A stretch of 54,051 bases of DNA from Actinomycetes bacterium (GCA_023418575.1 JAEZZM010000048.1:1-54051), one strand, 5' to 3'; positions 14,869 through 24,102 are shown, counted from the stretch's first letter. The notes: generated by a model not told the origin, from the letters alone. A program made the numbers and translations.

Positions 14869-15747
14869 ATGAGCATGCACGAAGCTAGATATGAGGGTAA
14901 GCACTTTGCTTCCTCGGTACATATGCAAGACGCAGGCGCCTCTCTTTGGGAGGCGCGTGCTTTAAGTCTTATAAAATGGGCTGCTATGCTCTTTTTAATA
15001 GTTGATCACGTAAGCCTTGCTCTGCTCGATAATCTATATATAGGGCGGCTTTTGGGGCGCATAGCATTTCCTTTGTTTGCATATATGATTGCCATGGGAG
15101 CACGGTACTCCAGTAGACCAGAGCGCTACTTACGGCGTATTTTCATTTTTGCTCTTATATCAGAGATTCCCTTTGATCTTATGGTGAGCAATATTCCTTT
15201 TGACCTTACGTACTCAAATGTTTTGTTTACCTTTAGTTTGGCCCTCAGTCCTTTGGTCTTACATCAAAGGCTTAAGCTTAAGGCAGCAGTGAGCATCTTA
15301 ATCTCATTATGTGCTATTGTGCTAGCCGAGCTTGCCCATGTTGATTACGGTGGTTTAGGGGTAGCTACCGTCTTATTATTTTATTTTGGTTGTTTTGGTT
15401 TTTCACATGAGGACGCTTCCTTAGATCCTTCTTTGTTGAGGGTGCGTCTGGGGCAGCTTTTAGGCCTGGTACCCTTGGTGCTCATTTGGCCATGCTGGCA
15501 AGGGGTCTTACTCTACATGCAGTCTGGTCAATTTCAACTAGCAAATACAATAGAATCATATGCTGTCTTATCGCTTCTATTTATTTTGTTTTCTCGAGCA
15601 AAACGAGCACAGTTTAGTCTTCAGTCCAAGCGTAGAGCAAAGCTTTGGTATTTGGTTTATCCTGGTCATATAATAATTGCAGTCATTCTTGTGTATGCCC
15701 TAGGTATATATAATTTACCTGAGCAGTTTATACGTATTTTTAATTAG
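14869..15747 (+). CDS. TraX family membrane protein
   Basis: A 292-residue polytopic protein with about eight hydrophobic segments. LSLIKWAAMLFLIVDHV, GRLLGRIAFPLFAYMIAMG and RRIFIFALISEIPFDLM match the TraX family (PF05857), named for the F-plasmid pilin acetylase but common in chromosomes of Gram-positive bacteria, where an acyltransfer role at the membrane is suspected. The start could be this ATG or the next one two codons on (14875), which has the better spacing to AGGA. It follows the MFS gene by two bases. The spacer after it holds two copies of TAGTTGAG (15757 and 15773). Confidence 0.85.
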   Translation: MSMHEARYEGKHFASSVHMQDAGASLWEARALSLIKWAAMLFLIVDHVSLALLDNLYIGRLLGRIAFPLFAYMIAMGARYSSRPERYLRRIFIFALISEIPFDLMVSNIPFDLTYSNVLFTFSLALSPLVLHQRLKLKAAVSILISLCAIVLAELAHVDYGGLGVATVLLFYFGCFGFSHEDASLDPSLLRVRLGQLLGLVPLVLIWPCWQGVLLYMQSGQFQLANTIESYAVLSLLFILFSRAKRAQFSLQSKRRAKLWYLVYPGHIIIAVILVYALGIYNLPEQFIRIFN

Positions 15748-15788
15748 AGCTTTTAGTAGTTGAGTTAAGTAATAGTTGAGGTGAGATT

Positions 15789-16841
15789 ATGAGTTCTGTT
15801 TTTTCACAATTAGCGGAGCTATGCCCGCGCATTGCGGTGGTTGGAGCAAGCGGGGCTGTTGGACGAGAAATGCTGGCCGTTTTAGAGCAGCATGATTTTC
15901 CTGCCGATAAACTCAGACTCCTTGCCTCAAAGCGTTCTGCAGGCCAAAAGCTTAGCTATGCAGGAACAGAACTTGTTATTGAAGAATTAACTAAAGACAG
16001 CTTCAAAGACATAGATTTTGCCTTGTTTTCTGCAGGTGCTTCTGTTTCAAAAGAGTATAAAGATGCAGTGATTAAATCAGGCTGCATTATGATTGATAAC
16101 TCTTCGGCATTTAGAATGGATCCTCAGGTTCCCTTGGTGGTTCCAGAGGTTAACCCCCACGCGCTTGATAAGCATCAAGGGCTTATCGCCAACCCCAACT
16201 GTTCTACCATTCAAATGGTGGTGGCATTAAAGCCTTTATATGATCTAGCTCGTATTAAACGTGTTGTTGTTTCCACCTATCAGGCGGCAAGTGGAGCTGG
16301 AGCAGCTGCCATGGATGAGCTTTATGATCAAACTCAGGATTATTTATCTGGTAGACAAGAAGAATTAAAGATTGAAGCTTTTGCTCATCAAATTGCCTTC
16401 AATTGCATTCCTCAGATAGATGTATTTATGGAAGATGCGTCTACAAAAGAGGAATGGAAAATGGTGGTAGAGACCAAAAAAATCTTAGAGGATGAGGATC
16501 TGCAGGTAGCCGCTAATTGTGTACGAGTGCCTGTTTTGCGTTGTCACTCTGAATGCATTAACCTTGAATTTGAACAAGAGCTTAGTCTTGAGGCGGCACG
16601 CGCAGCTTTTGAGAAGGCTCCGGGTATTTGTCTGATGGATGATCCAGAGCAAAAGCTCTACCCAATGCCGGCCCTTCTTGCAGGCAGTGATCCAGTATAT
16701 GTAGGACGTTTGCGCAAAGATAATTCTGTTGAGCATGGCTTGGCATTTTGGAATGTGTCTGATCAACTGCGTAAGGGTGCAGCCCTTAATGCAGTTCAGA
16801 TTGCAGAGCTTTGTATTGCTCGTCAGCACAAGAGTAGCTAG
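15789..16841 (+). CDS. asd: Aspartate-semialdehyde dehydrogenase
   Basis: Reduces aspartyl phosphate to aspartate semialdehyde, the branch point to diaminopimelate/lysine, threonine and methionine. The NADP-binding GASGAVGREML (about 19-29), the nucleophile Cys138 in NPNCSTIQMV, and the active-site GAGAAAMDEL and RVPVLRCHSE blocks (with catalytic His) are all seen. The 350-residue length fits the family. GAGGTGA lies four bases before the ATG. It is not joined to other lysine-pathway genes in this window. Confidence 0.95.
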   Translation: MSSVFSQLAELCPRIAVVGASGAVGREMLAVLEQHDFPADKLRLLASKRSAGQKLSYAGTELVIEELTKDSFKDIDFALFSAGASVSKEYKDAVIKSGCIMIDNSSAFRMDPQVPLVVPEVNPHALDKHQGLIANPNCSTIQMVVALKPLYDLARIKRVVVSTYQAASGAGAAAMDELYDQTQDYLSGRQEELKIEAFAHQIAFNCIPQIDVFMEDASTKEEWKMVVETKKILEDEDLQVAANCVRVPVLRCHSECINLEFEQELSLEAARAAFEKAPGICLMDDPEQKLYPMPALLAGSDPVYVGRLRKDNSVEHGLAFWNVSDQLRKGAALNAVQIAELCIARQHKSS

Positions 16842-16956
16842 TGCGCTTACTTGTGCTCAGGCTTAGCAAGAGACTGCACATACTTGTAAAGATAAGCTAA
16901 AAGATAACATGAAACTTAAGAGATAAGAATATACAGACGGAGGCGCTCATTTAAGC

Positions 16957-18222
16957 ATGAATCCGGTAGTAATTATCCCCAGTTATTGGGCAAACCCAGA
17001 TGATATAAAACATAGTGAGCATATATATGACCATGCCTGCTCGGTTGATTCTAAACATCCCGAGCTCATGCGCTGTCTTAGCTCTCTTAAAGGCTGTAAG
17101 GGTTTGGATAGAATCATAGTGCTCTTGGTGGCAGATAAAGAGCTTGAACCAGAGATACGAGGGCGTATAGAAGCCTATGGAGCAGAGCTTGAGCTTAATC
17201 TTTTAGTTATTGACTCTCAGCAGACACTGGCCTTGCAAGAGTATTTAGCCTCTGAGCTTGACCAGCTTTCCGGGGAGCCTGTTTCACTGCGCGGCTATGG
17301 GGCGATAAAAAATGTAGGCCTTATAGCTGCAGCTGCTTTTGGCCATGATGTGGCAGTCTTTTTAGATGATGACGAAGAACTTCTTGATGAGGATTTTCTT
17401 ATAAAAGCAGTTTATGGCTTGGGGCAAAAAACAAGGCAAGGTTTGCCTCTTGTTGCTAAGAGTGGATATTTTATTGATAGACGCTCATCTTGCTATGCTG
17501 ATCTGCGCCACGTGCGCTGGTACGATAAAAGATGGGCTAAGCGCCTTGAGTTTAATGAACTGATGAATGAGCTCCAATCGGGCTCGCGCATTGCTCGTTC
17601 AAATATTTTATGCGGAGGTTGTTTTGCTCTTCATGCAGAGGCCTATATGCGCGTGGCCTTTGATCCTTGGATTACTAGAGGTGAAGACCAAGATTATCTC
17701 ATCAATTTAAGACTCTATGGTTTGGATGTATGGTTCGATAATAAATGGTCTGTACGCCACTTACCGCCAATTCAGAAAAAGAACGCCCCACGCTTCATGC
17801 AAAATGTGTATCGTTGGGTATATGAGCAAAAGAAACTTGAGTATGCACGGACCAAGATAGACTTGCAAACAGTCACTTCTAATTCGCTCATGCCTTATCC
17901 AGGACCTTGGGTAGGGCCAGAACTCAAGAGCCGCATTCAGCAAACGGCTCTTATGCGCAGTATTGGAAGTAATGAGCGTGCGGCATATTTTGATATCTTT
18001 CTTCATGCTTATAAGCGTGCTCTTGAGTATGCAGAGCTTAATTGCGATAAGTACCTTAAGCTTCAAGCCTTGTGGCCACAAATGATGCAGGAACTTTGGG
18101 ATAGGCCAGCACTAAAAGAGATCTTTATGGGGGCTTTAAGCAAAGACGCTCTCAAAGATGCGCGTCTGCAACAAACGGACCCGCAGCTTTTAGCTGAGCT
18201 TAAGGCAGAGCAGCAGTTGTAA
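16957..18222 (+). CDS. Glycosyltransferase, GT-A/family 2-like
   Basis: A 421-residue protein with a GT-A fold N-terminal domain: VVIIPSYW start, GYGAIKNVGLIAA, and the metal-binding acidic motif FLDDDEELLDEDF (about 135-147). A later GGCFALHAEAY and TRGEDQDYLINLRLYG (ED acceptor-site motif) agree with family 2-type transferases. There is no membrane segment, so the enzyme is cytoplasmic. The C-terminal 120 residues are helical and unassigned. Acceptor and sugar are unknown. GGAGG lies 13 bases before the ATG, a long spacing. The 3' spacer holds a 22-bp tandem repeat. Confidence 0.75.
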   Translation: MNPVVIIPSYWANPDDIKHSEHIYDHACSVDSKHPELMRCLSSLKGCKGLDRIIVLLVADKELEPEIRGRIEAYGAELELNLLVIDSQQTLALQEYLASELDQLSGEPVSLRGYGAIKNVGLIAAAAFGHDVAVFLDDDEELLDEDFLIKAVYGLGQKTRQGLPLVAKSGYFIDRRSSCYADLRHVRWYDKRWAKRLEFNELMNELQSGSRIARSNILCGGCFALHAEAYMRVAFDPWITRGEDQDYLINLRLYGLDVWFDNKWSVRHLPPIQKKNAPRFMQNVYRWVYEQKKLEYARTKIDLQTVTSNSLMPYPGPWVGPELKSRIQQTALMRSIGSNERAAYFDIFLHAYKRALEYAELNCDKYLKLQALWPQMMQELWDRPALKEIFMGALSKDALKDARLQQTDPQLLAELKAEQQL

Positions 18223-18236
18223 GCTCAATAGGGGGT

Positions 18237-18280
18237 GAGCGCTCGCTAAGCACAAGATGAGCGCTCGCTAAGCGCAAGAT
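18237..18280. repeat. 22-bp tandem repeat, two copies
   Basis: A 22-base unit GAGCGCTCGCTAAGC-R-CAAGAT occurs at 18237-18258 and 18259-18280, differing at one base, and is followed by a third degenerate partial copy (GAGCACGAGAT). It begins 14 bases after the glycosyltransferase stop codon. Confidence 0.85.
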
Positions 18281-18342
18281 GAGCACGAGATGAGTACGCA
18301 GCCAAGATAATAGTTTTGAGAAGCGAGAAGAGATGACAAGCC

Positions 18343-19155
18343 TTGGAGCTAAGCTTAATTAATCTATTAATACCTGCTTTGGTAGGCGTCTGCGTTGGTG
18401 TCTTATCCGCCATGTTTGGTATTGGCGGCGGCGTAGTTATGGTACCAGTAATACGCATCTTTTTTGATAGGGCAGCTGCCGTTGCATCGGCAAGCTCCCT
18501 TTTTGCTATTTTGCCCACCTCTCTTATGGGCGTGTATGCCCGTAGAAATGACAAAAGCCTCTATTACGGTTATGGTCTTATGCTGGGTCTAGGAGGAGCT
18601 TTATGTTCTCCTGTGGGCGCTTATATGGCTACACACTTACCAGGTTGGCTTGCTATGACTACTACGGCCTGTCTTATCTGCTTCACCTCATATAAGCAGT
18701 TTAAAAAGTTAGGTTATTTTGGTGCTAAATCTTCCGGAACCATTGCAGAAGTGCACAGAGATCCCCTGCCCATCAAAGATCAGCTTAGTCTTGAACATGC
18801 AAAATATTGTCTGCCCATAGGAGCAGTTGCAGGCGTGCTCTCAGGTTTTATCGGCGTGGGTGGCGGTTTTATTATTGTCCCTCTTCTCTGTAGATTTTTG
18901 GGCTTAAGTATTAAAGAAGGGACAGGCACCTCTTTGGTAGCCGTCTGTCTTTTGGCTATACCTGGTGTACTGAGCCACGCATATTATGAAAATATTGACT
19001 ACCTCTTGGGTTTGATGTTTGTTGTTGGTTCTTTACCAGGAGCACAGCTTGGAGCACGTTTGGTGAGAACATATAGCAATAAGCGTCTAAGCTTGCTTTT
19101 TGCTTTCGTACTTTTGGGAGCAGGATTTCTCTTGCTTATAAAAGAGTTTATTTAG
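18343..19155 (+). CDS. TauE/SafE family sulfite-exporter-like permease
   Basis: A 270-residue permease with about eight membrane helices in two repeats, each with the family glycine motif: SAMFGIGGGVVMVP in the first half and SGFIGVGGGFIIVPLL in the second. The family exports sulfite, sulfonates or related anions; the substrate here is unknown. A stop codon in frame at 18334-18336 forces the start to the TTG at 18343 or later, so TTG is used. It is followed after 22 bases by the lytS-like gene and may be part of that operon. Confidence 0.85.
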   Translation: MELSLINLLIPALVGVCVGVLSAMFGIGGGVVMVPVIRIFFDRAAAVASASSLFAILPTSLMGVYARRNDKSLYYGYGLMLGLGGALCSPVGAYMATHLPGWLAMTTTACLICFTSYKQFKKLGYFGAKSSGTIAEVHRDPLPIKDQLSLEHAKYCLPIGAVAGVLSGFIGVGGGFIIVPLLCRFLGLSIKEGTGTSLVAVCLLAIPGVLSHAYYENIDYLLGLMFVVGSLPGAQLGARLVRTYSNKRLSLLFAFVLLGAGFLLLIKEFI

Positions 19156-19177
19156 AGGGATAACAAGGACGTGAGGC

Positions 19178-20497
19178 ATGGATTATCGTCGTAATGCGCT
19201 TTCAGAAACCATACTAACTGTTATAGTAGTTATCCTTATTATGGTAACGGTATGGAGTCTACTATCTGATGGGCCCTATACCGAGATCTACAGCATCATA
19301 AGTCTTTCTGGTCTAGCACTTACGGCCTTTGCTATTATTCGCTTGAGTTTATCGCCCGATAAGGTCAGGGCAAGCCAGACCGGACGCATTTTGAAGCTTG
19401 CCTCAAAAAGCATGGAACATATGCGTTCTGGCCTCAACAGAATTACTGCTCAAGAAGTTTGTGAGCTGCTTTTACCCGAGACCCAAGCGCATGGTATTGC
19501 AATTATGAATACAGAGCGCTACCTGGGTTATGCTGCTGATATGGATGCCTCTCACATGATTGGACATCCTATTTGCACTCAAGAAGCGCTCAGGGCGCTT
19601 AAGAGTAAGGAGCTAATTGAAGTTGATAGGCCATTTCTCTTAAAGAAACTCTCGGATACCGTGGGTCTAGACATTCAGGCAGCTATTTTTGTTCCCTTAG
19701 TAGTGCGTGACACCTCTGTGGGTATGATGGGTTTTTACTATGATGCACCTCATTTTATTGATGAGACACAGCGCGCCATTGCTCACGGTTTGGCAGATCT
19801 CTTGTCCACTCAGCTCTCTACCAGTGAGCTTGATAGACAGGCAGAGCTTGCTACCCGAGCAGAACTAAGGGCTCTGCAATCTCAAATTAATCCTCACTTC
19901 TTGTTTAATACTATCAACACCATTGCGGCGCTCATTAGGACTAATCCAAATCGTGCGCGCATACTGCTTCGCGAATTTGCCGTCTTTTATCGGCAAACTC
20001 TTGAGAACTCAGAGTCTCTTATCAGCCTTGAGAGAGAATTGCAACAAACCATGCGCTATTTGGGATTTGAGATTGCTCGTTTTGGTGAGGAGCGCATTAA
20101 GCTTGAGCTTAATGTGGATGATGATCTCTTGGTGACACAGGTTCCCTCCTTTATTATCCAGCCTATTATAGAAAATGCGGTTAATCATGCTATGCGCTCA
20201 GAAGGAGAGTTGATCTTAACTATTAAGGTCTACAGGGACGATGAGGACGTGCTCATTTGTGTGAGCGATAATGGCGTGGGCATGGATGCTGAAACCTTAA
20301 GCAAGCTTGATAGCAGCGGTCCCACAGAAAAAGGAACTGGTATTGCTCTTAAAAATGTTCGCAGTCGTTTAGCTGGATATTTTGACTCAGATTCAAGCTT
20401 AGAGGTTGATTCTGAGCTTGATAAGGGTACAACAGTAACAATGAGATTGGGTGGCGCTGCCTTGCGTCTGCTTGAGAAAGGGGCCTTAGATGCTTAA
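19178..20497 (+). CDS. LytS/YehU-type sensor histidine kinase
   Basis: A 439-residue membrane kinase. Two N-terminal helices (about 11-29 and 38-57) are followed by a GAF-like sensor domain (about 70-220) and a His_kinase domain of the LytS family, with phospho-acceptor His240 in INPHFLFNTINTI. The HATPase_c domain has N-box FIIQPIIENAVNHA and G-boxes DNGVGMD and GTGIALKNVRSRL. It lacks the multi-helix 5TM-LYT sensor of classical LytS. It overlaps the response regulator gene by eight bases, so the two make a two-component system. Confidence 0.92.
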   Translation: MDYRRNALSETILTVIVVILIMVTVWSLLSDGPYTEIYSIISLSGLALTAFAIIRLSLSPDKVRASQTGRILKLASKSMEHMRSGLNRITAQEVCELLLPETQAHGIAIMNTERYLGYAADMDASHMIGHPICTQEALRALKSKELIEVDRPFLLKKLSDTVGLDIQAAIFVPLVVRDTSVGMMGFYYDAPHFIDETQRAIAHGLADLLSTQLSTSELDRQAELATRAELRALQSQINPHFLFNTINTIAALIRTNPNRARILLREFAVFYRQTLENSESLISLERELQQTMRYLGFEIARFGEERIKLELNVDDDLLVTQVPSFIIQPIIENAVNHAMRSEGELILTIKVYRDDEDVLICVSDNGVGMDAETLSKLDSSGPTEKGTGIALKNVRSRLAGYFDSDSSLEVDSELDKGTTVTMRLGGAALRLLEKGALDA

Positions 20498-21203
20498 TGC
20501 TATGGTTGTTGATGATGAAGCTCCAGCCCGTTCTGAGATGCAGTTTCTTCTTGAGGAGAGTAAAAGGGCAGAAGTAATTGCCGAGGCAAGCAATGTGCGA
20601 GATGCCATTGAATGCTTAAGAAATCAGCGTATAGATGTTATCTTTTTAGATGTAAACATGCCAGGGGTAAGTGGCATGCAATTTGCTGATGCGCTTACCA
20701 AGCTCAAAAACCCTCCCGCTGTGGTTTTTGTTACAGCTTACGGGGAGTATGCGGCAGAGGCTTTTTCAGTAAATGCCGTTGATTATCTGGTAAAACCTGT
20801 AGAAAATGAGCGTCTTTATCAGGCACTCGATAAGGTAGAAGCCCATATGCTCTCTCAGCAAAAAAACATGGTGCAAGAGCGTATTGCTGTAGAGCGCAAT
20901 GGTCGCAAAGTGTTAATCAATATTGGGGATATTAGGCTTGTTATGGCGCGTGATGATTATTCATTTATTCACACGCAAGAAGATACCTATCTTACTAATC
21001 TTTCGCTCTCAAACTTAGAGGGCAAGCTTGAAGATGAGGGCTTTTTTAGGGTTCATAGGCGCTATATTGTAAACCTCAACTTTATTGAAGAGGTGGAAAG
21101 CGTACCAGGAGGAACCTTATTGCTACAGGTAAAAGGTGAGCCAGAGCCCATTCCGGTAAGTAGGCGCAGAGTGTCTGCTCTAAAACGTCTTTTGGGTATT
21201 TAA
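20490..21203 (+). CDS. LytTR-family response regulator
   Basis: A 237-residue regulator. The receiver domain has acidic residues DDE (8-10), phosphorylation site Asp54 in FLDVNMPG, Thr in FVTAYGEY, and Lys in YLVKPV. The C-terminal LytTR DNA-binding domain (about 135-235) shows VERNGRKVLINIGDI, FFRVHRRYIVNLNFIEEV and IPVSRRRVSALKRLL. It is co-translated with the LytS-like kinase. The neighbouring TauE permease could be a target, but this is inferred only from adjacency. Confidence 0.93.
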   Translation: MLNAMVVDDEAPARSEMQFLLEESKRAEVIAEASNVRDAIECLRNQRIDVIFLDVNMPGVSGMQFADALTKLKNPPAVVFVTAYGEYAAEAFSVNAVDYLVKPVENERLYQALDKVEAHMLSQQKNMVQERIAVERNGRKVLINIGDIRLVMARDDYSFIHTQEDTYLTNLSLSNLEGKLEDEGFFRVHRRYIVNLNFIEEVESVPGGTLLLQVKGEPEPIPVSRRRVSALKRLLGI

Positions 21204-21206
21204 CTC

Positions 21207-22136
21207 ATGTATCTAGCTTATCAATCAAAACTTTATCAACTTGTGCAAGCGCAGCTGCAGGGACAGCAACAAGCGCAATTGCAAGCGCAGCTGCAGGGAC
21301 AGCAACAAGCGCAGCTGCAAGACCGTACAGATGCAGCTCTGGGCCGAGTCTTTGATACGCCTTTTGAACTTGACCCGAGCTTGTTCTTTATTGATGATAC
21401 GCCCTGCCCCAATTGGAGCGATCTTGAGCAGGAATCTGTGTGGCTCAGGCAGCTACAGCAGGACCAGCAGAGAGATAAGATAAGTAAGACAGATAAGAGC
21501 CAGAGTGCTAGTAAAGATGAGCAGCTGTTTAGATTGGCAATCATTTCTGATACGCATAATAAACTAAGCGCATCAACCCTTGATCTTGTGCAAGGTGCAG
21601 ACCTGATACTTCATGCAGGAGATATTTGTGATCAAACTATCTTGGATGAGCTGGAGCTGTATGCACCCTGTTGTGCAGTTCTAGGTAATAATGATTATGA
21701 GCCGTACTTTTTTGAACGCCTTAGGTATGAAGTCTTAAGCAGTCTGGGTTTGCAGCTCAACAAGCGCAAGGCTCAAAGCAGAGCAGCTCAGCATTTTAAT
21801 GAGAGTTTTTGTAGCTTCCATCTGTATCATATTGCACGAGAATCTAGCCCATCAAAGAGCGCGGATCTTATCATCAATGGGCACAGCCACGTTCCCCATT
21901 TGCGTATAAAAGCTAAAGCTAGAGATGATAAAGATGCTGCAGACAGCAAAGACCATACAGGGCTTATGGGAGATATGCAAATTTTTGTTAATCCAGGCTC
22001 TACCACGCGTTCACGCAGTGCTTTTGGACACAGCGGCCTGCGCATGATTCTTTCAAAAAATCCAGCGTCTCTTTGCGGTGATGTTTCCGATAAAAGCTTT
22101 GTCTGTTTAGAAGCGCTGAGTTTTTATCGGCTTTAA
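21207..22136 (+). CDS. YfcE/MJ0936-type metallophosphoesterase with Gln-rich N-terminal extension
   Basis: The calcineurin-like phosphoesterase domain runs from about residue 110: IISDTHNK (metal Asp/His), HAGDICD, VLGNNDY, INGHSHVPH and NPGSTTRSRS, the complete motif set of YfcE-type enzymes. The first 105 residues are extra: a Gln-rich stretch of repeated QAQLQGQQQ units encoded by a 36-bp tandem repeat (21246-21317), then an acidic linker. No internal Met precedes the domain, so the extension is probably real, although a TTG start near the domain cannot be excluded. The start is three bases after the regulator stop and has no clear ribosome binding site, which suggests translational coupling. 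Its physiological substrate is unknown. Confidence 0.85.
   Translation: MYLAYQSKLYQLVQAQLQGQQQAQLQAQLQGQQQAQLQDRTDAALGRVFDTPFELDPSLFFIDDTPCPNWSDLEQESVWLRQLQQDQQRDKISKTDKSQSASKDEQLFRLAIISDTHNKLSASTLDLVQGADLILHAGDICDQTILDELELYAPCCAVLGNNDYEPYFFERLRYEVLSSLGLQLNKRKAQSRAAQHFNESFCSFHLYHIARESSPSKSADLIINGHSHVPHLRIKAKARDDKDAADSKDHTGLMGDMQIFVNPGSTTRSRSAFGHSGLRMILSKNPASLCGDVSDKSFVCLEALSFYRL
21246..21317. repeat. 36-bp in-frame tandem repeat
   Basis: Two 36-base units (21246-21281 and 21282-21317) differing only near their last bases, each itself built of CAAGCGCAGCTG and CAGGGACAGCAA-like pieces. It encodes a 12-residue Gln-rich repeat in the phosphoesterase N-terminus. Confidence 0.9.
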
Positions 22137-22137
22137 G

Positions 22138-22185
22138 CTAGCTATTTTCATACGGGCTATTTTCATACAGGCGTTTTTCATACGA
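22138..22185. repeat. Tandem TTTTCATAC repeats
   Basis: Just after the phosphoesterase stop codon, GCTATTTTCATACG, GGCTATTTTCATACA and GGCGTTTTTCATACG follow one another, then a degenerate AGCTATACGC. Three imperfect 14-15-bp tandem units. Confidence 0.8.
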
Positions 22186-22290
22186 GCTATACGCAAGTGA
22201 GCAGCATTTATACTAGTGTCAATTTGTTCTTGCAAGCAGCTTTTTGTTTTTTAACTTTTTGCTTATCAATTTTTTGCTTTTGAGGGCAGC

Positions 22291-24039
22291 TTAATTATTA
22301 TTGTAAGCAAAGCGCTTGCAAATCTTTTCAAACTCATCTGCCAGAGCCTGAAGCGTCTTTGGATGATTATTTTTGAGGTGTAGGTGCAGGGCAAGACGTC
22401 CCTTATCGGAAAGTGTTAAAAGATCACCCTTGGCCTGGGCAATAATAATGTCACCCAGGGTATGTGACTGTCCTGGAACTAAAATATCATCATCTTCGGT
22501 AGCAGAGATAATTAAGAAGCGTCCAGTATTTGCTCCGCCTTTTTGAAGTTGACCTGTTGAGTGAAGGTAACGAGGACCAATTTCAAGACAGCTGGGAACC
22601 CCAAGGTACTGAGCTGCGGCATGTCGCATATCTTCAAGTGCCTGTCTGCGCTCTCCTGTAAAAGGTAGAAAGCCATTTAAGGCAAACCAGTTTCCTATCT
22701 GTATTTCTTGTATAAAGAGGCTTAAGATCTCTTCCAGACTGTAGCTCTGATGAGCACTTGATAGGGCTCCGCTGATGCTTGCAAGTGGCTCAAACTTTTC
22801 TTTTAGGCTACTGGAAAGGTCTGCAACAAGCCAGGATTCTTGTAAGCGAAGAGCGTGATTGGGCATAAGCCCAAATAGTGCTCTAGAGGTGTTAACCTTA
22901 GCGCTTTGCACATCTGGCTGATCAAAGGGGCAAAGCTTCATTAAGTATCCCAAAAAGGCTGTGGCATACTCCCACATAACAAAGTGGGCGCCAAGATCAT
23001 AGGGGCTATTAATAGAAAAATGTAAGGCAGGCACATCTGGATCTAAGCGGCGCTTTTCTTCTTCAAATTCTGGATAAGCCGGCATAGCATAGGTCACAAC
23101 TGGTCTTATGGGATAAGGATCATTAAGCAGCTGCGGGTCTATGGCAATTTGAGGTACTAAAGATTTGCCCTCTTTACCCAAAGATTCGGCTATCATTTGT
23201 TCAATCCAAAGCCCCAATACGCGAGCAGGCTGAGGACTCATAAAAGAAAAGGAGCAGGCTGACTCATTGCGCAGCTGATCAAAAAGAAAGCAAGCCAAGT
23301 GGAGTGCAGGATTATCTGGACTATCTTGAGCGCAGGCAAGCTCTGTTTCTTGGGCTTCTTTAAGGTAGCGCTCAACATCCATACCAACACAAGCTATAGG
23401 CACTAAGCCAAAGACACTTAAAGCAGAAAAGCGTCCCCCCACACGAGGTATGCCATTAAATACTGCTCTCCAGCCCTTTTCTTGTGCCTCTTGCTCAAGC
23501 TTGGTCCCAGGATCGGTAATAGCAATAAAACGTTTTGCTGCGGCTTCTGCCCCTAATATACCTTCAGCAAAATCCCAAATAATATGGGCTAAGGAGAGGG
23601 TCTCTAAGGTAGTTCCCGACTTAGAAGAAACAATGATAAGAGCTTTTGAAATATCAGAATCTCCAAGTATTTTATGCAAATAAAGAGGGGAGAGAGAATC
23701 CAGGGTCGAAAAGCGAATCTTTCTTCCCTCTAAGGCATGCATTTTAGTGACGGTCATGGGTGCTTGAGATGAACCACCCTCGCCTATTAAAATAACACGC
23801 TCAAGCTCATCTTCTTCTGAAAATAAGTCCTGAATAAAAGCCTCAAGCTGCTCTTTTTGGTATGAGGGCTTACTTGCAAGCTGTGTCCAACCCATAAAAT
23901 CTTGGGCGCACAGATAGGCCTGATCAGAAAAATCATACACCGAAGCGTCCTGCGCAAAGATACGCGAAGGAATCTTGTTATCAATGAGTTTTTTCATGCT
24001 GGGGCTTATTGAAGCCTGCTGTACTTGAATAACTGTCAC
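22291..24039 (-). CDS. Phosphoglucose isomerase of the transaldolase-PGI type (stand-alone)
   Basis: A 582-residue sugar isomerase with SIS-fold motifs: GEGGSSQAPM, VSSKSGTTLETL (sugar-phosphate-binding), and GGRFSALSVFGLVPIA. The C-terminal CLEIGPRYLHSTGQLQKGG-ANTG region is characteristic of the PGI half of bifunctional transaldolase/glucose-6-phosphate isomerase proteins, but here the transaldolase half is absent and the protein starts about 60 residues before the PGI core. It should interconvert glucose-6-P and fructose-6-P. The start is GTG, with AAAGG six bases upstream. It lies just downstream of hypE on the same strand, 63 bases apart, with no obvious functional link. Confidence 0.85.
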   Translation of the reverse strand: MTVIQVQQASISPSMKKLIDNKIPSRIFAQDASVYDFSDQAYLCAQDFMGWTQLASKPSYQKEQLEAFIQDLFSEEDELERVILIGEGGSSQAPMTVTKMHALEGRKIRFSTLDSLSPLYLHKILGDSDISKALIIVSSKSGTTLETLSLAHIIWDFAEGILGAEAAAKRFIAITDPGTKLEQEAQEKGWRAVFNGIPRVGGRFSALSVFGLVPIACVGMDVERYLKEAQETELACAQDSPDNPALHLACFLFDQLRNESACSFSFMSPQPARVLGLWIEQMIAESLGKEGKSLVPQIAIDPQLLNDPYPIRPVVTYAMPAYPEFEEEKRRLDPDVPALHFSINSPYDLGAHFVMWEYATAFLGYLMKLCPFDQPDVQSAKVNTSRALFGLMPNHALRLQESWLVADLSSSLKEKFEPLASISGALSSAHQSYSLEEILSLFIQEIQIGNWFALNGFLPFTGERRQALEDMRHAAAQYLGVPSCLEIGPRYLHSTGQLQKGGANTGRFLIISATEDDDILVPGQSHTLGDIIIAQAKGDLLTLSDKGRLALHLHLKNNHPKTLQALADEFEKICKRFAYNNN

Positions 24040-24102
24040 ATCATACCTTTACTCTATGTCTGTAGTCATAGTAGCGAAGATCTGTGAAAAGTCTTTGATT
24101 AT

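Noticed and set aside
18237..18280. Possible CRISPR-like repeats
   Set aside because: The copies are directly adjacent with no spacers and no cas genes are present; it is a plain tandem repeat.
21236..21544. Open frame on the minus strand rich in Cys and Ser over the Gln-rich repeat
   Set aside because: It is the antisense shadow of the repeat, with no ribosome binding site, inside a well-supported gene on the plus strand.
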